Assembly: GCA_022402465.1 (NCBI GenBank)
Contig: JAKRSH010000007.1
Span: 124,001-188,000 of the forward strand
Direction: 5' to 3'
Length of the DNA stretch: 64,000 nt
Source of the DNA: Leptospiraceae bacterium
Lineage (GTDB): Bacteria > Spirochaetota > Leptospiria > Leptospirales > Leptospiraceae
The notes under the pieces were generated by a model. That model saw only the letters and a list, made by a program, of their open reading frames with translations, was not told the DNA's origin and searched no databases. Shown in pieces: positions 19,282-26,767 of this stretch. Numbering within the stretch: position 1 is the first letter of the stretch; the number at the start of each line of letters is the position of its first letter. The position numbers and the translations under genes are program-made.

Positions 19282-20430
19282 TTGAACCCTAAATATCTCT
19301 CTACTAATACATCCTTCTATAATCTTAAACCTGATCACATTCTTGATCGTCTCGACAAAAATGGATTCAATACATCAGGGCATATTCTTGCACTGAATAG
19401 TTTAGAGAATAGAGTATACCGTGTTGGATTAGAAGATCAATCTAATGTAGTTGTTAAATGCTATCGACCTGGACGTTGGTCCAAAGAACAAATCCAAGAA
19501 GAACATGATTTTATTTTAGAATTACAAAAAGGTGGATTGCAGGTTCTTCCACCCCTTCCATTTGCCAATGGCAGCACTATCTCTACGGAAGATGATGGTA
19601 TTCCTTATTCTATCTGGCCCTTAAACACAGGTAGAATTGTAGAAGAATTTAGTTCAGCCGATCTTCCAATCATTGGAAGAATGCTTGCTACACTTCATAA
19701 TATTTCAGATGGAAAATCTACCAAAACCAGGATACCTATTAGTTTACAAGATTACGCCAAACCAGCCTTAAATTATATTTTGCAAAATGGGAACCTTTCT
19801 AGCTCACTCAGAAAATACTATGAGCAGATAGCAATGGAGACTTTTCAAGAATATGAAAATTTAGAACATTTTGTTCCCTTTCAGAGAATTCATGGTGATT
19901 GTCATAAAGGGAATATTCTTAGCTCTAAGGATGGTTTTGTTTTTATAGATTTTGATGATCATTGTATGGGCCCTATCGTTCAAGACTTTTGGATGTTACT
20001 CCCCTTTGGTGATGAGTCCTCGGTACAAGAAAGACAAATCTTTCTTGAAGCTTATAAGGAATTCAGACCTATCAATGAGAGTTGGTTTCGACTTATTCCA
20101 TCTTTGCGTGGGATTCGTTATATATACTATTCAGCTTGGATTTTAAAAAGATGGGAAGACCCCTCCTTTCCGAATGCATTTCCCCATTTTGGAACAGAAG
20201 AGTATTGGGAAAAAGAAGTCAGAGATTTAGAATCCTTATTAGCTGGAAGAGAAGATTCTAATTTTCCTTCTTTAAAGGAAGCTGAAGAGAAATTCTCTCA
20301 AGATGAAACCCTGGACCAAGGCGAAGCTTATGGTAACTCAGAATCGAATGATATTGCAAACTCTGTTCCATCCAAAAAGAAGCCTGAGATTACAAACAAG
20401 GATCTTTTTTGGGATTGGGAGGGAGATTGA
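19282..20430 (+). CDS. srkA: SrkA/RdoA-like serine/threonine kinase (YihE family)
   Basis: 382 residues; TTG start. Protein-kinase-like fold of the aminoglycoside phosphotransferase superfamily: SLENRVYRVGL near the front, the catalytic loop HGDCHKGN (H204, D206, N211) and metal-binding FIDFDD (D223), followed by GPIVQDFWMLLPFGDE, which is diagnostic of YihE/SrkA rather than drug kinases. E. coli SrkA protects from stress-induced death linked to the MazEF pathway. Residues about 325-382 are an acidic, low-complexity tail beyond the E. coli length. Its gene is 60 bases from the receiver gene, so possibly separate. Confidence 0.85.
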   Translation: MNPKYLSTNTSFYNLKPDHILDRLDKNGFNTSGHILALNSLENRVYRVGLEDQSNVVVKCYRPGRWSKEQIQEEHDFILELQKGGLQVLPPLPFANGSTISTEDDGIPYSIWPLNTGRIVEEFSSADLPIIGRMLATLHNISDGKSTKTRIPISLQDYAKPALNYILQNGNLSSSLRKYYEQIAMETFQEYENLEHFVPFQRIHGDCHKGNILSSKDGFVFIDFDDHCMGPIVQDFWMLLPFGDESSVQERQIFLEAYKEFRPINESWFRLIPSLRGIRYIYYSAWILKRWEDPSFPNAFPHFGTEEYWEKEVRDLESLLAGREDSNFPSLKEAEEKFSQDETLDQGEAYGNSESNDIANSVPSKKKPEITNKDLFWDWEGD

Positions 20431-20513
20431 AGAAAAAGGTTGATTCAATCAGATAGGGTAAGTCGACTTTTTTTTCTGGATCGGGTAAACTCTTTATCCT
20501 AGCAGATTTTAAG

Positions 20514-20797
20514 TTGAATACAGAATTAAAGATTCAAAAGTTTATAGGAATTTTGTTTGTTGCAGGGGTTTTCTTAGTAACTATTCCATACATTATTCTT
20601 TCGATACAAGAATTGATTGAAATTCTAAAAAGTTATTTTTACTTTCACCAATTACCGATCATTGGTTTCCACGCGAGACCACTCTATCTCTAGCACAAAA
20701 TCATAATATTGAATTTGAAATTATTTCAAAAGCGAAAGATCACTTTTTTAGTAAGGCATGGATTGAGATATGGAATAAAATAAGAAAAGATATTTAA
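20514..20797 (+). pseudogene. Remnant of an N-terminally anchored alpha/beta hydrolase
   Basis: In the 412-base gap after the srkA-like gene two coding pieces can be read. From TTG at 20514 an N-terminal TM segment (FIGILFVAGVFLVTIPYIIL) continues to a stop at about 20690. In another frame a piece beginning KLFLLSPITDHWFPRETT and ending with the TAA at 20797 has the shape of a hydrolase C-terminus: an Asp acid region (TDHWFPRETTLSLAQ) and a His-containing KDHFFSKAW. The middle, with the nucleophile elbow, is gone. Best read as one hydrolase gene with an internal deletion; chance open frames cannot be fully excluded. Confidence 0.5.
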
Positions 20798-20842
20798 AAT
20801 AATCTTTGTTATAAAAATTCCAATATAATTTTAATCTCATAT

Positions 20843-21421
20843 TTATTTTTGTTGAGTATTTAAGATGGTCTTAGGCAATCCTTCCACTGCAAGTTGAGTA
20901 AAAAATTGAGATAATTCTAAAGAATTCCAGTCCTCTTGCTTAATTAAATTTCGTATTAAATTAAAAAGAGCACCAGAGAGATATTCATTAATTTGAATAT
21001 AAGGAATTTTACCTTTGTATTGCATCCTTAGAACTTCATGAGTTCTAAAGGATTGCTCGGTAAAATAATTTAGTAATTGGGATACAAAGCTGTAAGGAGG
21101 ATTATTTTCTAGAATATTCTTATAAAAGTATTTATACTTTTTTACATGTTCGAAAGCATAATATGTGAGAGGTTTACCATTCGATAGTAAAGTCTTTTGA
21201 TCGATTTTGCTAACTTCCTCTTCCACTTCCAAAAACACATAGAGAAAAGTTCTCCAGAGTAAATCTTCTTTATCTGTAAAATACTTATAAAAGTTAACCC
21301 TTGTCATACCGGATTTATTTGCTATCTTTTCGATTGAAAGAGCATCGTAAGGCTCCGATTTCAATAAATCTAAGAAAGAGTGCATAATTTTTTGGAAATT
21401 CTTTTCAACTTTTTCAGACAT
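20843..21421 (-). CDS. TetR-family transcriptional regulator
   Basis: 192 residues. The N-terminal HTH is clear: YDALSIEKIANKSGMTRVNFYKYFTDKEDLL (about residues 24-54), with the YxYFxxKEDL end typical of TetR proteins. The C-terminal ligand domain is not family-diagnostic. It is divergent from the hydrolase lipoprotein whose proposed start lies 81 bases away, and a perfect inverted repeat sits immediately upstream of its own start, so autoregulation and control of the hydrolase are likely. Confidence 0.9.
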   Translation of the reverse strand: MSEKVEKNFQKIMHSFLDLLKSEPYDALSIEKIANKSGMTRVNFYKYFTDKEDLLWRTFLYVFLEVEEEVSKIDQKTLLSNGKPLTYYAFEHVKKYKYFYKNILENNPPYSFVSQLLNYFTEQSFRTHEVLRMQYKGKIPYIQINEYLSGALFNLIRNLIKQEDWNSLELSQFFTQLAVEGLPKTILNTQQK

Positions 21422-21422
21422 G

Positions 21423-21436
21423 TTTACACCTGTAAA
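21423..21436. promoter_or_regulatory. Probable TetR operator (inverted repeat)
   Basis: TTTACA-CC-TGTAAA, perfect half-sites with a 2-base spacer. It begins two bases upstream of the TetR start codon and lies in the shared control region with the hydrolase at 21502. Binding here would block initiation of the regulator itself and could cover the hydrolase promoter. Confidence 0.6.
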
Positions 21437-21501
21437 ATTTTAAATGAGTGAACAAAGGATATTCATTTGACTCTTCAGCTTGGATGAATGAAGTCGAAAA
21501 C

Positions 21502-22524
21502 ATGAAAACAACAAAAAATACTTTGAAACTAACTTTATTCTTTATTCTGAGTTTCTCGATCTTAGATTGTAGATCCGTTTTGGAGAAACCAGATAAATAT
21601 TCCAACCATCCCTATTGGTATCGCTACCAAAGGTTTCTTCCAGATTCAATGCGATTTAAGGAAAAGGATTTACCCCAAGAAGAATTCTGGACATGGAAGA
21701 AAAATCAAATCCATTTAGATCGATATACATCTAGTGCTGGTGATAAAACCAAATGCCTAGTAATCCTTTTGCATGGTGGTGGAGGAAATGGGAGAATTCT
21801 TGGAACCTTAGCAAAGCCAATTCGAAATGCTGGCTGTGATGTTCTAGCTCCCGATCTCCCCGGATATGGTCTGAGTGGAATTCATAAAGATTATATCATT
21901 CATTATGATGATTGGGTTTTGTTAGTGAGTGATTTAATCAATAAAGAAAGAAAGAGCTACCAAAAGATCCATTTGTTTGGGCTGAGCCTTGGCGGAATGC
22001 TCGCTTATCATTCAGCATCGTATAACGGAAATATAGATGGCATCATAGCAACAACTTTGGCAGATCCAAGAGAGCCTGATGTTCGCGATGCATTTGCTGC
22101 TAATCTATTCTTGAGTAGAGTTGGCTTGCCTTTGAATAATTTGTTTTATTGGGCAACAGACAACATCAATGTTCCCATCAAATGGCTGAGCAAGATGGAA
22201 TACATCACGAATGATCCCAGTTTTTCAGAAGTATTTTCGAAGGATCCCAATGCCGGAGGAAGCAAAGTCAGTTTTCTATTTTTGCGAACGCTCATGAATC
22301 ACTCCCCCAAGATAGAACCCGAAAATTTTCAAATCTGTCCAGTTCTTCTCTTGCATCCAGGAATAGATCCTTGGACTCCACTACCATTAAGTGAAAGAAC
22401 ATTTCAGAAAATTTCATCTAAGAAAAAATTAGTGGTCCTTGAAGGTGCGGGGCATTTTCCGTATGAAGAACCTGGTTCAAGTCAAATGAATCGAGAGATA
22501 GATCTTTTTCTAAAAACAAATTAG
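21502..22524 (+). CDS. Alpha/beta hydrolase lipoprotein
   Basis: The frame opens at GTG 21448, but ATG at 21502 is preferred because it starts a short basic, hydrophobic lipoprotein leader ending SILDC (Cys23). From there 340 residues. Hydrolase landmarks: oxyanion-side HGGGGNG, DLPGYGLSG, nucleophile elbow GLSLGG (Ser about 162), and the catalytic His in GAGHFPYEEP (about 318). Likely a lipid- or ester-degrading enzyme anchored in the envelope. Divergent from the TetR gene with a palindrome between them. The damaged hydrolase at 20514, also N-terminally anchored, may be a relative. Confidence 0.85.
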   Translation: MKTTKNTLKLTLFFILSFSILDCRSVLEKPDKYSNHPYWYRYQRFLPDSMRFKEKDLPQEEFWTWKKNQIHLDRYTSSAGDKTKCLVILLHGGGGNGRILGTLAKPIRNAGCDVLAPDLPGYGLSGIHKDYIIHYDDWVLLVSDLINKERKSYQKIHLFGLSLGGMLAYHSASYNGNIDGIIATTLADPREPDVRDAFAANLFLSRVGLPLNNLFYWATDNINVPIKWLSKMEYITNDPSFSEVFSKDPNAGGSKVSFLFLRTLMNHSPKIEPENFQICPVLLLHPGIDPWTPLPLSERTFQKISSKKKLVVLEGAGHFPYEEPGSSQMNREIDLFLKTN

Positions 22525-22587
22525 AAAATTCTTCTCAACTAATTTCCAGTTTGACTATTACAATTCGAATCAAAAAATTCGGTTAGA

Positions 22588-23307
22588 ATGAATTTACTTC
22601 CTATTTCTAAACTAATCGGATTTTTTATTCTTACTTGTAACTTGATTTCCCTGCAATGTACAACTATAGGATTTCATGAAAAAGAAAAGTTATCTAAAAT
22701 GGATTTTGGGGAACTACAGACAGTAAACATATGCACTTTCTATGAACCTGGTATTAGCGTAGAAGAAATTGATGATTTATTCTCCTATTGGAATAAGGAA
22801 CTTGCTCTTTATAAAATAAAAGTTCAATCGATTGAACCTATAGAAAAGGAGAGACCTGGATTCTATGGAAGTGACATCTTACAATATCTCTATTCTATTG
22901 ATTTGAATGATAAATGTGATCGAATACTTTACTTAAAAGGACGAAATTGGAAAGATCTCATTTATGAAGGATTCACATTAGGGATCTTTGCAGGAATAGG
23001 TTTAAAATTTGAAATTCAAGGAGCTGTAGAGACAAGAACTAATACTAGAGGATATATAAAAGCGAAATACATTTCAACCTTACAATTACTATTTACCAGC
23101 CCTAAATCAACATTGGTTCATGAAGGTTACCATTTACTAGGTTGTGGTCATCAATTATTTATGGAAGAATGCTACAAAGCCATTCAAAATGTTAAGCAAT
23201 TATCGAACCAGGAAAATATAGAACCGAACTTCTTTCCGACTATTTCTGGTGAAGGAAAGAAATTTACTAATAGGTCTCAAGTGAACCGTGTTCTCAAATT
23301 AGAATAA
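22588..23307 (+). CDS. Putative zinc metallopeptidase lipoprotein (metzincin-type motif)
   Basis: 239 residues. Leader with lipobox ISLQC (Cys24). Residues 178-188 read HEGYHLLGCGH, an exact HExxHxxGxxH zinc site as in metzincins, with H178, H182 and H188 as ligands and E179 as general base. It is followed by MEEC, so a Met and Cys lie within seven residues of the third His; archaemetzincins carry a Cys-rich zinc site there, but only part of that pattern is present. The rest (about 40-170) is not one I recognise. Expected to be a surface or periplasmic protease. It stands 63 bases after the hydrolase gene on the same strand. Confidence 0.65.
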   Translation: MNLLPISKLIGFFILTCNLISLQCTTIGFHEKEKLSKMDFGELQTVNICTFYEPGISVEEIDDLFSYWNKELALYKIKVQSIEPIEKERPGFYGSDILQYLYSIDLNDKCDRILYLKGRNWKDLIYEGFTLGIFAGIGLKFEIQGAVETRTNTRGYIKAKYISTLQLLFTSPKSTLVHEGYHLLGCGHQLFMEECYKAIQNVKQLSNQENIEPNFFPTISGEGKKFTNRSQVNRVLKLE

Positions 23308-23353
23308 GTATAATATTCTTTATTCAGAATAATTGAATATTGTTAATTTTTTC

Positions 23354-23381
23354 TTGACAGAATCTCTAATTCGATTATAAT
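23354..23381 (+). promoter_or_regulatory. Near-consensus sigma70 promoter
   Basis: TTGACA (23354-23359), 16-base spacer, TATAAT (23376-23381), both hexamers perfect. A TGGAG ribosome site at 23391-23395 precedes the ATG at 23402, leaving a very short leader. This is the strongest-looking promoter in the window and serves the small Cys-rich secreted protein. Confidence 0.75.
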
Positions 23382-23401
23382 TTTCGATCTTGGAGTAAAT
23401 A

Positions 23402-23680
23402 ATGAAAAAAATTCAACTTTTTATTTTGATTTTGTGTTTTAGCGCAATTCAACCCATGTTTGCAAAGTGCATGTATGGAAGTGATTGGACCAAAAGTGGT
23501 AAGAAGATCGTTGTATGTATCAATGGTGATAGCTATCCCGATCGAAATAAAGGAAAAGAAATCTGTGAAAAAGTAAAAGGCTCATCATGTAGTTCGCCAA
23601 GTACTTTTTCATCATCTTGTGCAAACAACGAGTGTTATGACGCTTCAGGAAAGAATCATAATTCCCTCTCAGGATTTTAG
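23402..23680 (+). CDS. Small secreted Cys-rich protein
   Basis: 92 residues: a clear Sec signal peptide (residues 1-21, ending MFA, cleavage before K22), then a 71-residue mature protein with six cysteines (23, 39, 55, 63, 73, 78), an even number consistent with three disulfides, and many Ser/Lys/Asn. No TM or lipobox. No family recognised. A near-consensus promoter and good ribosome site suggest abundant expression; two tandem perfect hairpins follow the stop. Possible roles include an exported inhibitor, toxin or binding protein, but the sequence does not decide. Confidence 0.75.
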   Translation: MKKIQLFILILCFSAIQPMFAKCMYGSDWTKSGKKIVVCINGDSYPDRNKGKEICEKVKGSSCSSPSTFSSSCANNECYDASGKNHNSLSGF

Positions 23681-23702
23681 ATATCTAATTTAGATTCGCT
23701 TG

Positions 23703-23730
23703 GATTTAAATTTATCATAAAATTTAAATC
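23703..23730. repeat. Perfect inverted repeat (first of two)
   Basis: GATTTAAATTT, 6-base loop, AAATTTAAATC. An 11-bp AT-only stem starting 23 bases after the stop of the small secreted protein. Weak thermodynamically; probably part of the 3' end structure together with the hairpin at 23741. Confidence 0.5.
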
Positions 23731-23740
23731 TCTAATAACT

Positions 23741-23775
23741 AAGTTGATCTAGATAAACGTAAACTAGATCAACTT
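23741..23775. terminator. Perfect 12-bp hairpin, probable terminator
   Basis: AAGTTGATCTAG, 11-base loop, CTAGATCAACTT, followed after ten bases by a run of six T. Likely ends the transcript of the secreted protein; the T-tract is further from the stem than in textbook intrinsic terminators. It may also serve the convergent TetR gene ending at 23848. Confidence 0.55.
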
Positions 23776-23847
23776 GGATTGAAAGATTTTTTAAAAAAGT
23801 AATTCTTAATTAAAAAATGAAAATCTTACTAATTCGAAATAATTTAT

Positions 23848-24483
23848 TCAAATAGAGTTTTGATCCAAATCTTCATAAATTAATTCTTCCAATACCTTCC
23901 AATACGCGTTATTATGTGACATTCGCCACATAGCAACAGTTCCTTGGTAATATGAAAGTATACGTTTAGCTAATAGACTCGAATTTGTTTGAACAGATAA
24001 ATATTTATTTATAATAGCTTTATCAATGTAAGAACTCAATAATTTTTCCCATACATTTGTGAAATTTTGAATAGAATTCTGAATTCTGGAATCTAATTTT
24101 TCTGTTTGATACGAAAAAGATGAAAATGGACACCCAATAAAATTTCCTTTTCTTGCATCAGTTCTTTTAGAAATCAACCAAACACGAAAAAATTTTTTTG
24201 GTTCTGGATTCAGTCTCATTAGCGCTTCCAATTTTGAAATCTGATCCTTCTCCTCTTCTTCAATATGATGAAGTCCTATGTCATCTTTTGATTTAAAATA
24301 AACGTATAAGTTCGATAGAGACATTTCTGCATTTTTAGCAAAATCACGCATACCTGTTCTATAAAACCCATTTCTATAGATTAAATCCCGTAATGATTTA
24401 CTTAAAAATAAAAATTTCGGTGAATTCCCAACGTTTTGTTGAGATTGCTGTACAGTAGTTTGGTTTTTAGATTTTTTTCTCAT
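23848..24483 (-). CDS. TetR/AcrR-family transcriptional regulator
   Basis: 211 residues with a basic, Gln-rich N-terminal extension (about 1-25). HTH: NGFYRTGMRDFAKNAEMSLSNLYVYFKSKDDI (about 38-70). The FIGCPFSSF block in the ligand domain resembles TetR proteins with the TetR_C_6/YxaF-type fold, which I call only loosely. Divergent from the hotdog thioesterase at 24584; a 12-bp palindrome lies inside the spacer of the intervening promoter, so it probably represses the thioesterase gene. Confidence 0.88.
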   Translation of the reverse strand: MRKKSKNQTTVQQSQQNVGNSPKFLFLSKSLRDLIYRNGFYRTGMRDFAKNAEMSLSNLYVYFKSKDDIGLHHIEEEEKDQISKLEALMRLNPEPKKFFRVWLISKRTDARKGNFIGCPFSSFSYQTEKLDSRIQNSIQNFTNVWEKLLSSYIDKAIINKYLSVQTNSSLLAKRILSYYQGTVAMWRMSHNNAYWKVLEELIYEDLDQNSI

Positions 24484-24525
24484 TTTTGAACCTTAAAAAA
24501 AAGCGGAGATTCTTTCAAGAATTAA

Positions 24526-24554
24526 TTGACAGAACGAACGATCGTTCTTATATT
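24526..24554 (+). promoter_or_regulatory. Promoter with TetR-type operator in its spacer
   Basis: TTGACA (24526-24531), 17-base spacer, TATATT (24549-24554). The spacer contains the perfect palindrome GAACGATCGTTC (24536-24547), and AGAACGAACG gives an extra overlapping half-site on the left. A repressor bound here would exclude RNA polymerase from the thioesterase gene at 24584. The adjacent divergent TetR protein is the natural candidate. Confidence 0.7.
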
Positions 24555-24583
24555 ATCAATATCAACCAAAAGGGTTTAAATCT

Positions 24584-25444
24584 ATGCATACTAGCAAAAT
24601 TTCCGTCAAGACACGTTGGTCAGATCTAGATACACAAAGGCACGTAACCTCAAGAACCTATGAAGATTTTTTCTTAGAGGGTAGATATTTACAACTTAAA
24701 GAATTAGGAATTACATCTAATAAATTACTAGATACTAGAAATCAATTTGAATTGCAAGAATTCAAAATCTCCTTCTTTAAGGAACAAAACTTAGATTCTG
24801 AGTTAGATATTATTTCACATTTATATCTATTAGAAGGAAATATTTTTCTTTGGGTACAAGAGGCATTGGAAAAGGATTCAAACAATAAAGCTTGCTCATC
24901 TTTCACGAAAGGTAAATTTATTAAGGACTTAGATTCCAGTCTTACCTTTTCAGGTAATTATGAATCTTTAAAAGCGAGTTTAGATTTGCCTTTCAATCCA
25001 ATTTCACAATTCAATGGTAATTGTGATCAAATCCTAAACAATTATACAATGTTATATTCTGATAGAGGAATGTTTTTTGAATACAATAATTCTTCACTTC
25101 TTCGTATCTTAGAAGAATCACGTTGGTATTTTTCTACCGAAATTGGATTAACTGAAAAAGTAATTCATGAAATGGATATGGTAACATTTTTTATGGGAGC
25201 TGATGTAAAAGTTTTTTCTACACCGGAAGCTGGGGAAAAATTATTAACTAAAATTTGGATTTATAAAATTGATAAAATTCGTCTGTATATGAGAATTGAT
25301 GTAATTAGACCAAGCAATAATCAAGTAATTATTTCAGCTCTAGAAGAACAACTGATCGTTAGTTTATCTAAAAGAAGACCCCGGAGAGCTAATCCTGATT
25401 TTGTTGATAAAATACAGAATTTAATAGAATTGAAAGATTTCTAA
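24584..25444 (+). CDS. Double-hotdog acyl thioesterase-like protein
   Basis: 286 residues. The front half reads VKTRWSDLDTQRHVTSRTYEDFFLEGR, the 4HBT/acyl-CoA thioesterase pattern with the acid in SDLDTQRH and the following Y/F-E-R helix. The second half (from about 160) repeats the layout more weakly, with EESRWYFSTEIGLTEKV and FFMGADVKVF, suggesting two hotdog domains in one chain as in acyl-ACP thioesterases and some bacterial acyl-CoA thioesterases. It likely hydrolyses acyl-CoA or acyl-ACP in the cytoplasm. It appears to be controlled by the divergent TetR protein. Confidence 0.75.
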   Translation: MHTSKISVKTRWSDLDTQRHVTSRTYEDFFLEGRYLQLKELGITSNKLLDTRNQFELQEFKISFFKEQNLDSELDIISHLYLLEGNIFLWVQEALEKDSNNKACSSFTKGKFIKDLDSSLTFSGNYESLKASLDLPFNPISQFNGNCDQILNNYTMLYSDRGMFFEYNNSSLLRILEESRWYFSTEIGLTEKVIHEMDMVTFFMGADVKVFSTPEAGEKLLTKIWIYKIDKIRLYMRIDVIRPSNNQVIISALEEQLIVSLSKRRPRRANPDFVDKIQNLIELKDF

Positions 25445-25483
25445 TTTTTATATAAGTTTGCTTAGTTTAAAATATTTTGTTAA

Positions 25484-25514
25484 ATTGGAAATATTTTACT
25501 ACATATTTTCCAAT
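25484..25514. repeat. Inverted repeat before the MarR gene
   Basis: ATTGGAAA and TTTCCAAT separated by 15 bases, in the 109-base gap between the thioesterase and MarR genes. It could be a weak terminator or an operator just upstream of the MarR promoter. Confidence 0.4.
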
Positions 25515-25518
25515 GGAT

Positions 25519-25547
25519 TTGACTTTATTCTATCAAATAAAATATTT
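25519..25547 (+). promoter_or_regulatory. Possible promoter of a leaderless MarR transcript
   Basis: TTGACT (25519-25524), 17-base spacer, ATATTT (25542-25547). The GTG start of the MarR gene at 25554 lies about seven bases past the -10 element and no ribosome site is visible, so transcription may begin at or near the start codon. Confidence 0.3.
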
Positions 25548-25553
25548 CGATAA

Positions 25554-26000
25554 GTGGCGCTTAAAAATAGGTTTAATTCTGTAAAGTATTTAGAAAGACT
25601 CTCTCAATTCTTAATTGATACCATTGAAACTGAATTAAAATCTGCGGGTTACCCTAGTCTGTCTCATTCTCACTTTGAGATTCTTACATATCTTTATAGA
25701 AAAAAGGAAGCTATTAATATGACTACAATAGCTGATGAAATTCACCGAAAGAAGCCTACTGTTACTATTCTTATTAATAAATTAGAATCTTTGCATTTAG
25801 TCCAAAAACATGTATCTCAGATTGATAAACGAGAATTCAAAATCAGTCTTACGAAAGAAGGTAGAGCTTTTGGCAAAATAGCTTTGAAAATTAGCTCCAA
25901 ACTTCTTTCTTTGGGATTGTGGGGTATTGAACCAGATGAATCCAATAGACTTTATTCAACTTTAGAAAAAATATACAAGCATATCTATTCTAAAAAGTAA
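25554..26000 (+). CDS. MarR-family transcriptional regulator
   Basis: 148 residues, normal length. Winged-helix elements: SLSHSHFEILTYLYRKKEAINMTTIADEIHRKKPTVTILINKLESLHLVQK followed by the wing DKREFKISLTKEGRAF. GTG start; the sequence from residue 2 aligns with the usual MarR N-terminus, but no Shine-Dalgarno site is seen. It converges on the enoyl-CoA hydratase gene, overlapping it by 11 bases, and a perfect 22-bp palindrome sits upstream of that gene. Likely a repressor of the hydratase responding to an acyl-CoA or aromatic ligand. Confidence 0.9.
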   Translation: MALKNRFNSVKYLERLSQFLIDTIETELKSAGYPSLSHSHFEILTYLYRKKEAINMTTIADEIHRKKPTVTILINKLESLHLVQKHVSQIDKREFKISLTKEGRAFGKIALKISSKLLSLGLWGIEPDESNRLYSTLEKIYKHIYSKK

Positions 26001-26754
26001 ATTCTGGTCTTCTACCTTTTATTGCTGAATCTATTCCTTCTTTAGCATCTACGGATTGAATACTGCTCTTAGTTGCATTTAAATCAAATTCAATTATCTC
26101 TTCAAGATTTGTTGAAAGTTTTCTTAAAGAAAGTTTTGTATCCACCATCGCAGATATAGAATTCTTTGTTATACGATTTATAAATTTATTTACGGAGTTT
26201 CTAAGAGTCTCTTCATCGGAATAATTTTCATGGAACAGACCTATCTTAAGGGCATCTGAAGTCTTAAAGGCATTTCCATTCAAAAGATGGTCTGAGGCTT
26301 CTTTTTTTCCAATAGCATCTATGAGTAACATCGCCACAAATGCAGGAACTCGAATACCAATCTTTACTTCAGGTAAACCAATTCGCATACCTTCTAATCC
26401 AAATCGAAAATCAGAAGCAAGTGCTATCATTGCACCATATCCCATGGCGTGTCCTGATACTTGAGATATTACTATTTTTGGATACAGATATATTTTCTCT
26501 AAAATACTAAAAAAATATTTCAAAAATTCGTTTAAATCTGATTCCTTAGGATTTCCTGCTATTGCTTTGAGATCTAAACCTTGGGAAAAAACTTTTTGAA
26601 TGGAGCTTTCAATAACTAAGATCTTCGCTTTTTCCTTTTTAGCATTCACTAGGATCGAATCAAATTCTTTAAAACTTTCTAAGTCAAAACTATTGTTTTC
26701 ATTCAATGCCAAAGATATTCTTTGGATTCCGTCTTTGTTTTCATAATGTATCAT
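25990..26754 (-). CDS. Enoyl-CoA hydratase/isomerase family protein
   Basis: 254 residues, crotonase fold. Oxyanion-hole regions: VFSQGLDLKAIAG (about 52-64) and SGHAMGYGAMIALASDFRFG (about 101-120), then GLPEVKIGIRVPA. The usual second catalytic Glu position reads LPEVKIG, with Glu retained. Acts in fatty-acid or aromatic beta-oxidation in the cytosol; exact substrate unknown. GAGG is well placed upstream of the ATG and the MarR-type palindrome lies 13 bases before the start, so it is likely repressed by the neighbouring MarR protein. Confidence 0.88.
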   Translation of the reverse strand: MIHYENKDGIQRISLALNENNSFDLESFKEFDSILVNAKKEKAKILVIESSIQKVFSQGLDLKAIAGNPKESDLNEFLKYFFSILEKIYLYPKIVISQVSGHAMGYGAMIALASDFRFGLEGMRIGLPEVKIGIRVPAFVAMLLIDAIGKKEASDHLLNGNAFKTSDALKIGLFHENYSDEETLRNSVNKFINRITKNSISAMVDTKLSLRKLSTNLEEIIEFDLNATKSSIQSVDAKEGIDSAIKGRRPEFTF

Positions 26755-26767
26755 TACAAACCTCTTC

